The notes beneath the pieces were generated by a model. That model was not told the origin of the DNA. It was given only the letters and a program-made list of their open reading frames with translations, and made no database searches. Below are positions 1 through 9,400 of a DNA stretch of 64,000 nucleotides, piece by piece (the stretch's first letter is position 1; the number at the start of each line of letters is the position of its first letter). A program made the translations under genes and the position numbers. Location: contig NZ_JAGGLL010000005.1 in assembly GCF_017874425.1 (NCBI RefSeq), forward strand, positions 124,001-188,000, read 5' to 3'. The DNA comes from Clostridium punense (GTDB lineage: Bacteria > Bacillota > Clostridia > Clostridiales > Clostridiaceae).

Positions 1-490
1 TGCTTTCAAAATACTTTTCATACTTATCTGAGTTAATGTAAGATTGACCTGGAAGCCCTGTAATTAAAAGCTTTCCACCCTGGTCTTGAATTTTATTATT
101 CAAATCTGTAATACTGGTAGCAACACTATCTACATCAGTAACTAGTTTTTCCTCATCTAAATGATGTTTAAATCCATTAAAACTTAAAAGATAGCCATCC
201 TTTCCAACTACCACATCTACATATTTCTTCTTATTAAGCATGGTATTAAGCTTAGAGTTGGCCTTAATCCATTTACCCCTATATATGAATTGATCTTTTA
301 TATACTCATCAAATTCACTAAATACAGTACCTTCAATTAGCTTCTCCTTAGTAACAACCGGGGGCATAGCTAGTTTTCTATTTTCTAATTTAGAAATTTC
401 CTCATCCTTTTGTATGAAAGTCAATATTCCTCCAGCAAAGAAGATTGCAACAAAGGTTATTATAAGCAGTATTGAATATATCTTTTTCAT
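1..490 (-). CDS. DHHW family protein, N-terminal part (cut by window edge)
   Basis: Partial gene running off the left edge; about 163 N-terminal residues are visible. The start ATG at 490 has GGAGGTGGGATA just upstream. Residues 1-25 form one hydrophobic segment (signal anchor). It is followed by the ENRKLA-type motif and the 'F..FDEYIKDQFIYR' stretch typical of DHHW/AlgX-like proteins. These accompany MBOAT acyltransferases and are thought to finish O-acetyl transfer to extracellular glycans. The MBOAT gene ends 11 bp upstream of this start, so the two are almost certainly co-transcribed and act together at the outer membrane face. The catalytic part lies outside the window, so the family call rests on the N-terminus and the neighbour. 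Confidence 0.8.
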   Translation of the reverse strand, partial: MKKIYSILLIITFVAIFFAGGILTFIQKDEEISKLENRKLAMPPVVTKEKLIEGTVFSEFDEYIKDQFIYRGKWIKANSKLNTMLNKKKYVDVVVGKDGYLLSFNGFKHHLDEEKLVTDVDSVATSITDLNNKIQDQGGKLLITGLPGQSYINSDKYEKYFES

Positions 491-501
491 TATCCCACCT
501 C

Positions 502-1923
502 CTAAAACCTAAAATATATAAATGGATTAAAGGAAGATCCAACAAGATACATAATACAAAGAATAAATACCACAATCAAATATAAATACTTACCTAAGTA
601 GAAACCCAACTCTCCAATGTTACTCCATTGTCTTTCTTCTAACTTAAGAACTAAATTCCTTCCTAAAGGAGTAGCTGCAATAAGCATAATTATAATTTCT
701 ACTTTGTATTCAATCAAATAATAAATCCCGTGATTACTTATAAGTTCAGTCCCATTTAATCCTACCATGGTTTTTATAAATCCAAAAGCTTGCTCAAAGG
801 TGTTAGCCCTAAATAAAATCCATCCAACTATAACAAAAAATAAAGCATAAATATGTTGAAGTGGCGCCCATAGCTTATCTATATACTTCTTAAGAATGTA
901 CTTTTCAACCACTAGGAGAGCACCATAATATAATCCCCATGCAATAAAAGTCCAGCTAGCACCATGCCAAAGACCAGTTAAAAACCAAACGATTAAAATA
1001 TTTCTTAAATGTTTTAAGGTACTTACTTTATTTCCCCCTAGAGGAATATAAAGATAATCCCTAAACCATGTACTTAAAGAAATATGCCACCTTCTCCAGA
1101 ATTCAGTGATAGACTTAGATATGTAAGGATAATCAAAATTCTCTAAAAACTCAAAGCCAAACATTCTTCCAAGTCCAATAGCCATATCAGAATATCCTGA
1201 GAAATCAAAGTAAATTTGAGCACTGTAAGCAATAGCTCCTACCCAAGCCAAAAGTACTGACATATCTGAAGGATTAAGAGAAAATACGTCATCTGCAATA
1301 AGTCCAAAGGTATTTGCTATAATTACTTTCTTTCCAAGTCCAATTACAAAACGTTGAATTCCTGAAGTAAAAGCAGACACAGTTTCTTTCCTGCTTTGAA
1401 TTTGTTCATCCACCGTTTCATATCTAACAATTGGACCTGCAATAAGCTGAGGAAATAAAACAATATAAAGAGCCACATTAAGAGGATTATATTGAACTCT
1501 ACCATCCCCTCTATAAACGTCTATAACATAACTCATAGCTTGAAAAGTAAAGAAAGAAATTCCTATAGGCATTACTATATTTCCTATTTCAATATGACTT
1601 CCTAAAACACTATTTATATTTTCTACTAGGAAGTTTGTGTACTTATAATACCCAATTATAAATATATTGCACACCACAGTTAAAACTAGAACCCATTTTA
1701 TCTTAACAGGGTGATTTCTATACCTATCCACTAATAAACCAAAGATATAATTTAAGAATATAGATGCAAGCATAACTAAAAGGTATCTTGGCCCTCCATA
1801 TCCATAAAAGAATAAACTAAAAATAAGAAGAATAAAATTCTTTAACTTTCTTGGCACTAAATAGTAACAAAAAAGTACTGAAGGCAAAAAAACAAATAAA
1901 AAGCTTAAACTACTAAATAGCAT
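502..1923 (-). CDS. MBOAT family membrane O-acyltransferase (AlgI/DltB type)
   Basis: 473-residue polytopic membrane protein of the membrane-bound O-acyltransferase family, which moves acyl (usually acetyl) groups across the membrane onto extracellular polysaccharide. Visible signatures are 'FFYGYGGPRYL' near the N-terminus, 'FDFSGYSDMAIGLGRMFGF', 'FWRRWHISLSTWFRDYLYIPLGG' and 'LTGLWHGASWTFIAWG', which holds the conserved histidine. I chose the ATG at 1923 (MLFSSLSFLF) because AGAAAGGG lies at the right distance; an upstream in-frame start at 1971 would add 16 non-hydrophobic residues and has no good ribosome site. The DHHW partner follows. In Bacillus S-layer loci comparable pairs (PatA/PatB) O-acetylate the secondary wall polymer that holds the S-layer; that role here is inferred from context. 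Confidence 0.92.
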   Translation of the reverse strand: MLFSSLSFLFVFLPSVLFCYYLVPRKLKNFILLIFSLFFYGYGGPRYLLVMLASIFLNYIFGLLVDRYRNHPVKIKWVLVLTVVCNIFIIGYYKYTNFLVENINSVLGSHIEIGNIVMPIGISFFTFQAMSYVIDVYRGDGRVQYNPLNVALYIVLFPQLIAGPIVRYETVDEQIQSRKETVSAFTSGIQRFVIGLGKKVIIANTFGLIADDVFSLNPSDMSVLLAWVGAIAYSAQIYFDFSGYSDMAIGLGRMFGFEFLENFDYPYISKSITEFWRRWHISLSTWFRDYLYIPLGGNKVSTLKHLRNILIVWFLTGLWHGASWTFIAWGLYYGALLVVEKYILKKYIDKLWAPLQHIYALFFVIVGWILFRANTFEQAFGFIKTMVGLNGTELISNHGIYYLIEYKVEIIIMLIAATPLGRNLVLKLEERQWSNIGELGFYLGKYLYLIVVFILCIMYLVGSSFNPFIYFRF

Positions 1924-2141
1924 AACTTTTCCCTTTCTGTAATCCAAAATAAGTAAATCATTTCCCACCATAAAACTCTTAAAACATAATTATTAAAATT
2001 ATTATGTGGGAATATTAGTATTTCCTTATTATTGTATATTTAGGTATTAAATTTGTCTATAAAAACAGTTAAATTCTCTCAAAAACAAATGGTAAGCAAG
2101 TTGCTAAATTCCAACCTCTTACCATTTATGTATTTTATTTA

Positions 2142-2954
2142 TTATTCTTCAAAAACAACTTTGCATTTTGAAAGATCAAAAATTGTAGTATATAATTTTG
2201 AAGGATCCAAGTGGAGCCTTAATAGCTTAGATTTTTTAGCAGAAATTGAAACCAATCCCTCAGGGTTTCTAAAAATATCCTTTCCAATAACTGTATCATT
2301 GTAATTTAAAACCTTCACTGGCAGTACCTGCAATTTTATATTTCTATCATATCCATTTCTCATTAATAGTGTAATATCAATGCCTCTATCCTGTGACTGA
2401 GCCAATTTAAATACCGATAAAGAAATCTCATTTGCTTTTAATGTCTCAAGTCCATTAGCATAGTCTAGAATCTCCCTTTCACTTTCAAAAGAAAGATTAG
2501 TAGGCATATTTTCAATTTCAGAGCCAGCGCCCTCATAACTTTCCATTTTGTCGGCGTTATCAAAGCTAATAATATATTTTTTATTTTTATCAAAATTAAA
2601 AGATTCATTCTTTTTAAAATTAATAGACATCGGAACTCCGGAACTTGGTGGAACCTTTGTCATATCCTTAAAATTAAAAACTTGTGAAGTAAGTACTCCA
2701 CCTTCTTCATCTTTTAAACATAAAGCTACCCTTTCAAAGGCTACATAAGTTGTCAAGGTATTTCTAATAAAAAAGCCAACTTCAACTGAATCCTCATGTT
2801 CTGTAATATATGTCGAAGTTATATCAACTTTATTCTTATCCAGCGGAAAGTTTCTATTTATTTCGCTTAGCTCTTCCTCAAAAATCTGAGCCCTTAAAAG
2901 CGACAGTCCCTCATGTTGTGGCAAATATAATTTTATATCTAAATTATTATTCAT
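2142..2954 (-). CDS. SLAP-domain protein, S-layer assembly (accessory Sec) protein
   Basis: 270-residue protein without signal peptide or membrane segment, with two diverged copies of one domain. Copy 1 (about residues 20-130) has 'VGFFIRNTL', 'FERVALCLKDEEGGVL', 'QVFNF' and 'VPPSSGVPMSINF'. Copy 2 (about 165-270) has 'ITLLMRNGYDRNI', 'LPVKVLN' and 'KDIFR'. This is the SLAP domain layout of the accessory Sec S-layer assembly protein that helps SecA2 export S-layer proteins in Bacillus. The start has AGGAGG 4-5 nt upstream. The context fits: a small anchored protein, two S-layer-type proteins and a SecA2-like ATPase lie upstream in the same direction. Domain recognition is by pattern only, but the FIRN...DEEG...F...PP order is quite specific. 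Confidence 0.82.
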   Translation of the reverse strand: MNNNLDIKLYLPQHEGLSLLRAQIFEEELSEINRNFPLDKNKVDITSTYITEHEDSVEVGFFIRNTLTTYVAFERVALCLKDEEGGVLTSQVFNFKDMTKVPPSSGVPMSINFKKNESFNFDKNKKYIISFDNADKMESYEGAGSEIENMPTNLSFESEREILDYANGLETLKANEISLSVFKLAQSQDRGIDITLLMRNGYDRNIKLQVLPVKVLNYNDTVIGKDIFRNPEGLVSISAKKSKLLRLHLDPSKLYTTIFDLSKCKVVFEE

Positions 2955-3024
2955 AACTACCTCCTATTAAGCTTATTTCATAAATGCTTCATCTAAAATA
3001 ACCTACTCAAAAGTTTATTAAAAT

Positions 3025-3570
3025 TTATTGACTAATTACAGCATTATATATAAGATATTTACTATCCTTTTCAATAACTTGCCATGTACTTTCCTTTTCA
3101 CCATCTTCCGACTTAAAAAAAACAGTAGTTATGCTATCTTTTTTTTCAACTTTGAAATTCTTAACTATTTCTTCTGAGTTTTCATATTCCTTACCAAACT
3201 TTTCAACTACACTAGACTTACTTCTAGCCTCTTCAAATTTTTCTTTTGAAGCAACTCTATCTGGCAACGAAAATAATGATTTATATTCCTCATAGGTACC
3301 TTGTTTAAAATAAACAATATCAATTAATTTTTTTACTGTATCTTCTGCAACTTTCTCATCCACGCTTTTAGCATTCTCAATTGCTGCTTTTTCTTGTTCT
3401 TGTTTTTTCTCTAGTTCCACTGTCTCACTTTCATTTTTTTGTGCCTGATCTTCTGCTTGTTTAGTCGCTGAACTATCCTTGACTTTAGAGTTACTATTAA
3501 TGTAGTACCCTCCACCTATCAATGCTGCTATAGCTACACCTATTACAGGTAAAAATATTTTTTTCTTCAT
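3025..3570 (-). CDS. Small membrane-anchored extracellular protein, function unknown
   Basis: 181 residues. The ATG at 3570 is preferred over a TTG six bases upstream because AGGAG sits 9 nt before it. The N-terminus is Lys-rich, followed by a hydrophobic segment (about residues 6-26) with no lipobox cysteine, so it is probably an uncleaved signal anchor. Next comes a Gln/Glu/Lys-rich charged linker (about 30-75, probably coiled coil) and a C-terminal domain of about 100 residues ending 'STWQVIEKDSKYLIYNAVISQ'. I do not recognise the domain. It lies between the SLAP gene and an S-layer paralogue in the same direction, so a role in surface assembly is plausible but unproven. Confidence 0.75.
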   Translation of the reverse strand: MKKKIFLPVIGVAIAALIGGGYYINSNSKVKDSSATKQAEDQAQKNESETVELEKKQEQEKAAIENAKSVDEKVAEDTVKKLIDIVYFKQGTYEEYKSLFSLPDRVASKEKFEEARSKSSVVEKFGKEYENSEEIVKNFKVEKKDSITTVFFKSEDGEKESTWQVIEKDSKYLIYNAVISQ

Positions 3571-3718
3571 CTTCAACCACTCCTATCTAGATACCTTAAA
3601 ACTATAATTTTACTACATTTACTATAAAATTATATATTAGCCAACTTACTCAAAACTTAACGATTTAATTATAACATATATTTTAAAACTTAACTCATAT
3701 TATAACAGATTTAATAAA

Positions 3719-6076
3719 TTATTTAGTGTTTATTAAATAATTCTTTTCCTTATCGGTAATATAAATATTACCATCATAATCCTCCACTACCCTGACAGAT
3801 ATAAATGAATTGAAGTCGTTAACAATTTCTGCTAAATGTAATCTAATAGTATTCGCTGAAATATAAACATCCTCTACTGAAAATTTACTTCCATTAACCA
3901 TAACTTCAAAATTACTCACTGCCATTGCTCTATACTCTGCAGAGTTATTGAAAAACTCGATGGCCTCATCAAATACAAGTTCTATATCTCTACTTCCTAT
4001 TAGCTTATAACTCTTTAAAGTGGCACCTGTATTATCAACTAAACTAATTGCATCATTTATAGGCATCATTCTTTTTCCTTTATTATTTGTAATTCCTCTA
4101 ACCTGAATACTGTAAGTACCAGTCGCATTAATAGTATTTTCCCCTAAATATATAACAGTAAATCTCTCTTTTCCTGATGTCCTTGTATCAATATCCTCTT
4201 CATAATAATTAATTAACGAAGTTTCTGATAGGGGACTACCATTTATTATGTAATTGCTTTTATTCAAAGCACTTTCTGGTAGTGGATTACCATGAAACCT
4301 TACAACAATCGCCCTTGGATTATTCCTCATCCAAGCTATTGTTCCAATCTTATAAGGATTATAATCAATATTAGATACTTGTCCGTTTATTCCAAGTTGC
4401 AAGTCCCTACCACTTTGAATAAATGCTTTAGTTGTTTGTGGAACCTCCCCTTCTAAATCAATACCAACTTGCTTAGGAACAGTTATAGGCGCTATATTAT
4501 TTCCAATACTGTTAATATTAAACTGTTTTCCTAAGTAATCATTGCCATCTCGAATACTGCCCGCCTGAAAATTTACTATGTAATCACTGCCTTCAAGTAA
4601 ATATCCTCGATAATCTGTTAAGTTCGTTTGTTTTAAGTCAATAACTATAGAGTTATTATTTGATATTTTTACTCTATCATCACTAACATCTAATATAACC
4701 TCCTTAGTTATTCCTTCTATAGTAATTGAACTAATTGCTATTAATCCAGTAGGTCCTTTTTGAATACTGCCATTAAAAGGTTCATCATAAAAAGGTATTT
4801 TAATCATGCCATTTTCAAAATCATACATTTTCTCGTTTACTATAGCCTTATTATCAATCTTAGGAGCCTTAGTATCTCTAATAAAATTAACTACTCTTGA
4901 TTCAGTATTTCCTTTATATAAGTCTTCTTCCATACTATTTTTATAAATAGATTTATAGTTTTTTACTGTAACTTCTCTAATTACTGTGTTCTGTTGAAAA
5001 AAACTAAAAGTATTATTGCTCATATTTTTGTCGGCATTAAATCTAACTAGCCAATATCCATCCTTTACCTCCACATCAGCTCCTCTTATATGCAAATCTT
5101 CAAAACTAGGAATCCCAAAATCTCCATTTCCTTCTTTATATACTCCATATTGTATTATAACAACAGTATCTTCATTGTTCACTGGCACAACATTCTTACC
5201 ACTAAAGGAGACCTTTAGCACATTATCTTCTATCTGATTTATACTATTTACTTTCGGGACTTCCATTGGTTGATAGTTTACTTGTGGTTCATCTATTTTA
5301 AATTCATATTTTAATATGCCTTCTTTTTGGAGGTTTCCACTCAAATCCTGGCTACCTACTACTTCCACAATATGTATTGTATCATTTCTAAATAAATTAG
5401 ATTCTAAGTTTATATCTAAAGTACTTTGCTCTTTCACTGATAATGAACTGTTAAGTCCTTCTGTATCTTTATATTTTACTGGGATTCCATCTATATAAAT
5501 CATAAACCCTTTAGACTTATAGCCTTCGTATTCATAAGAATTTACCGGTTCATTAAATAAAAGCCTTAACTTTCTATCACTAGAAAGGTTGTCCGAATCA
5601 TAAACAACATTTATATTTTTAAGATATGGCCCCTCAGTGTCTTTAAATAATAGTTGACTTGAAGTTGTATATAAGTATTCATCATATAAATTTTTCACAT
5701 TCCTAAAGCTTATTGTATATAACACATTCTCATTGAACCCTATATCTGTAAGTTTATTTTTTGTTGTTTCGACATATACAGTGCTACCAACTTCCCCACT
5801 TTCCGAGTAAATATTGAATTGTTGATCACCACAAAAGCTTTTTAAAGAAGAACTGCTTAAATCCCATGTTATGTTGTCCATCATATTAACATAAACATTA
5901 TCTCCAGTTATACTGCTAACTTTAACCTTTTCTTCAAATTCAAATTTAAACTGTCTATAATTTTCCAGTGTCACATGCGGTAGTGTATATTGATTTTCTA
6001 AAGCTTTGACATTGTAATTTACTTTAAATAAGATAAAAATACTTAAATATAAAACAACCTTAGCTATTTTTCTCAA
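3719..6076 (-). CDS. Secreted S-layer paralogue without the N-terminal anchor domain
   Basis: 785-residue exported protein. The start is a TTG at 6076: AAAAGGAGG lies 6-7 nt before it, and it gives a clean signal peptide (MRKIAKVVLYLSIFILF...); the in-frame ATG at 6109 lies upstream of that ribosome site. The body is a string of Ig-like beta domains. Its C-terminal two thirds is collinear with the C-terminal part of the 1214-aa S-layer protein next door: compare 'VPQTTKAFIQSG', 'GITNNKGKRMMP...SLVDNT' and 'DYDGNIYITDKEKN' with 'VPQTTRGLIQSG', 'GITNKSGKRMLP...ALVDNT' and 'DVNGNIYVTDTSD'. It lacks the helical N-terminal domain of the main protein, so it may dock onto the S-layer lattice rather than onto the wall. 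Probable minor S-layer component. Confidence 0.8.
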   Translation of the reverse strand: MRKIAKVVLYLSIFILFKVNYNVKALENQYTLPHVTLENYRQFKFEFEEKVKVSSITGDNVYVNMMDNITWDLSSSSLKSFCGDQQFNIYSESGEVGSTVYVETTKNKLTDIGFNENVLYTISFRNVKNLYDEYLYTTSSQLLFKDTEGPYLKNINVVYDSDNLSSDRKLRLLFNEPVNSYEYEGYKSKGFMIYIDGIPVKYKDTEGLNSSLSVKEQSTLDINLESNLFRNDTIHIVEVVGSQDLSGNLQKEGILKYEFKIDEPQVNYQPMEVPKVNSINQIEDNVLKVSFSGKNVVPVNNEDTVVIIQYGVYKEGNGDFGIPSFEDLHIRGADVEVKDGYWLVRFNADKNMSNNTFSFFQQNTVIREVTVKNYKSIYKNSMEEDLYKGNTESRVVNFIRDTKAPKIDNKAIVNEKMYDFENGMIKIPFYDEPFNGSIQKGPTGLIAISSITIEGITKEVILDVSDDRVKISNNNSIVIDLKQTNLTDYRGYLLEGSDYIVNFQAGSIRDGNDYLGKQFNINSIGNNIAPITVPKQVGIDLEGEVPQTTKAFIQSGRDLQLGINGQVSNIDYNPYKIGTIAWMRNNPRAIVVRFHGNPLPESALNKSNYIINGSPLSETSLINYYEEDIDTRTSGKERFTVIYLGENTINATGTYSIQVRGITNNKGKRMMPINDAISLVDNTGATLKSYKLIGSRDIELVFDEAIEFFNNSAEYRAMAVSNFEVMVNGSKFSVEDVYISANTIRLHLAEIVNDFNSFISVRVVEDYDGNIYITDKEKNYLINTK

Positions 6077-6494
6077 ACTATGTCCTCCTTTTAATGTAGT
6101 TATCTGCACATTGTAAGGCTATCCGGTAATAATTTTAAATTCTTTAACCTTATGCCTTATGAGACAGAAAAATATTCACTCTATAACATTATAAAGTATA
6201 CACTAGGAGTAAATCATTAATTAATATTTTCAGTATTTACCTTAATTTTCACTTTTTTGTTTTTTAAGTAGTAGATAAAGTTGTTAATTAAACACTATTT
6301 CCATAAACTACGCCCTTTTAATTTTGGATAATTGAACTTATAAATTGATAAGAATTAAAGTATGCTTGCTATTTTATTGGAAGACAGTAAATTTGAACTT
6401 ATATAAAAGTTGTTTTTAAGAACAATCAAAAAGAAAAGGGCTGTAGCACCCAGAATTTAATCTGTTGCTAAACAGCACCTTTTTTAATATAGTA
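6077..6494. other. Intergenic region between the two S-layer-type genes
   Basis: AT-rich, about 420 bp. It contains the probable S-layer terminator (6428-6479) and the GGAGG/TTG start region of the 785-aa gene. A TATAAT-like box on the minus strand (6188-6193) could drive that gene, but I see no convincing -35 hexamer at the right distance. Confidence 0.5.
6428..6479 (-). terminator. Probable terminator of the S-layer gene
   Basis: Read on the minus strand, GGTGCTGT pairs with ACAGCCC (one bulged T) around a loop that can form a second small hairpin (CTGTT-TAGC-AACAG). TTTTCTTTTT follows. It lies about 15 bp after the S-layer stop codon. Confidence 0.65.
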
Positions 6495-9400
6495 TTATTT
6501 TGAAGAAACAGTTACTTCAGCCATAACATTCTTTAAGTCAGATGTGTCTGTTACATAAATGTTTCCATTAACATCTTTCTTAACAGTTACTTTTGCTATC
6601 TTAGCAATATCAAATGTATCAGCTAATGTTAATATTAATTTATTAGGCTCATTATTAACCTTAGTTACAGTTGAAACTGTTCTTGTTTCACCGTTGTTAA
6701 CTGTAACAGCAAAGTTATTTACTGCTTTTGCAAGATCAGCACTATCAATGTTTACTACTTCATCAAATGTAATCTCTAATTGCTTATCTCCGATTATTTT
6801 CACATTGTTTAATACTGGTCTAGTATTGTCAACAAGTGCAACAGAATCTCTTACTGGAAGCATTCTCTTACCAGACTTGTTTGTAATTCCATCTATAGCA
6901 ATTGTATATAAACCATCTTTTTGAACTGAACCTTCTGGTAATGTAATTACTACATATGACTCAGCTCCACCTGCTCCGTTTGTTACAGTTGCGTTTATAT
7001 CATTTGAATAGAATTCAATTTGTGCAGTTTGTGGAAGAACAGCGCCATTGAATGTGTAGTTGTTCTTATTCTTAGCACTTGTTTCTAGAACTTCTCCATC
7101 AAATACTACAAGAATTTTGTTAGTGTTTTCTTTTTCAGCCATGTATAATGCAGTTCCAGCTGTAGCTTTATCTACCACAGTTCCTGAACCAGTAGCAATT
7201 ATATTACCACTTGCAATTTCATAACCTGATTGTATTAAGCCTCTAGTTGTTTGAGGAACTATACCTTCATCAGTGCTATTTTTTGAAACTGATACTTGCA
7301 TTACTTTTTCAGCATTCTTATGAGCTTTTGAAGGATCTACCATTATATAATCTGGAGTAGCACTTCCACCCATATTTTCCTCAGCATCAACAATAGTTCC
7401 TTGTGGGAATGTTACTGAGTAAACAGCACTCTCAATTAAAGTACCTGTAGTATTATTAGTTGCCGTAAACTTCTCAACTAAGTTTTGATTATTATCATCA
7501 GGTTTTCTAACATCTATAGCAACCGTTTTTCCTGGAACAACATATGTTGGTAATCCAGCTGCACTAGTTACTACACTAATATTACCTTTTGTTACATCAT
7601 ATTCTCCATAGAAATCTTGTGCCTTAGAGTTAGTCATCTTAACTTTAACTTTTCCAGCAGCACCAAGAGCTATGTCTCCATTGAATGGGTCATCCTTGAA
7701 TACAACATATATTTTTCCATTTTCTTTATCAGCATAAATTTGCTGAGCAAGTGGTGCTTCAACATCCTTCTTGAATGTAGATGATGCTCTATATGTGTCA
7801 CCTTCATAGTATGCTTGAGTATTTCCACTTATTTCATAGTTTTGAACTATAACATTTCTGATAACAATGTTTTGTGAATCATAGTTAAATGTTTCAGCAT
7901 CTGTAGTTGACTTATCATTTCCAGCTTCATATAAAACTGTCCATTTAGCTTTCCAAACTCCATCTGTATCTCTATAAGTTCCATAAACAACTTTTGGTGC
8001 AGCGGTTGTAGCCGTTATATCTATGTCAGAACCTGCATTTAAATCAGCTTTTAAGTCTTTCCAATCTGTTCCATCCCAAGCTGCTTTTTCTATAACCACT
8101 GGGTTTTTATCAGCAGCAGCTGAATCTGCTATTACAACATCTTTTGCATTGAAGTATACTTCAACAGCATTATCTGCAACTTGCTTTATTTCTTTTATTG
8201 AAGGCTTCATAGCTGTTGGTGGAGTTTTGATTTCATCACTAACAGTAAATTTAGCTTGGTAAGGGTTTGGTGCCATTACATTACCTTTTAAGTCTTGAGC
8301 TCCAACAATCTTAACTTCATGCTCTCCTCTTGAAAGTTTTGTAACATCAAGAAGTAAAGTTTTTTGAGCTTCAGCAATCGAATCTTGCTCTACAGCTAAA
8401 CCATCTACAGTAGCTGCATCTGGATTTGCTATTTCAGCATTACTATATGTTACTCCTGGTGTTCCTGCTGTTCCTGCTGTTTTAACTAATATACCATCAA
8501 CGTATACTTTAAAATCTGAGTTTAAGTTCTTGTATTTTAATAAATCTAATTTAGCATTAACATCACCATTATCTATAACTGGCTCACTGAATTTAACTTC
8601 TACATATGCTTTGTCAGCTGCTAATGTATATCCTAAGTATGCTGGTATTATGTTATCTTTTAACATTCTTCCAACTTCAGCATTAGCTGTTACATTAACA
8701 ATCTTTGGAGCAGTACCATCTACAACTGTAAATGCTCCTTGTGATGTATTGATGTATCCACCAACTTTTTGAACTAGGTTACGAGCTTCTAGAGTTATGC
8801 TCTTATTGTATTCTATACCTAATCCGCCATCTGCTTTTGCATTATTAATTAGAGTTCCATCAGAAGACTCTAAAATAACATATTTAACAGGAGTTTCATC
8901 ACTTATAATTTCTTGATCTCCCGCAGTCATTTCCCATTTATTGTTAGTAACTCCAGTTAGTATTGTATCTAATCTTCTTGTAGTTATATCACCAGTTAGG
9001 TCATCAACCATTTCTAAATAGTAACTTGATTCTTCTTTAGCAGAGCCCCATTTGATTTCTCTATTAAATGCAACTTTAATCTGTCTTAAGTTAAGAACTT
9101 CAATACCAGAAATTGCTCCTGTAGTATCAACTGCTGCTAATCCTGTGAAGGAAGCTGAACCAATACCAGTAGTTGTTGAAACAGTATAAGTTGCTCCAGC
9201 AGTTTGTGGTGAAGTTTTTATAGAAACTACATTATTATTAGTAGTTACATTTGTAATAGTTAAGCTAGGAGATATTGCAAAGTCAGCTGCAGTTAAGTTT
9301 GCTAGTGGCGCACTTTTTAAAACCACTGTAATTTCTGTATTGCTTCTTGCTTCAGCTGAAACAATTTCAAAGTTTTTAACAGCTGGATCTAAGCTTTTTA

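Noticed and set aside
2053-2304. Plus-strand open frame of 83 codons
   Set aside because: It lies mostly antisense to the SLAP gene, with no ribosome site and no recognisable protein.
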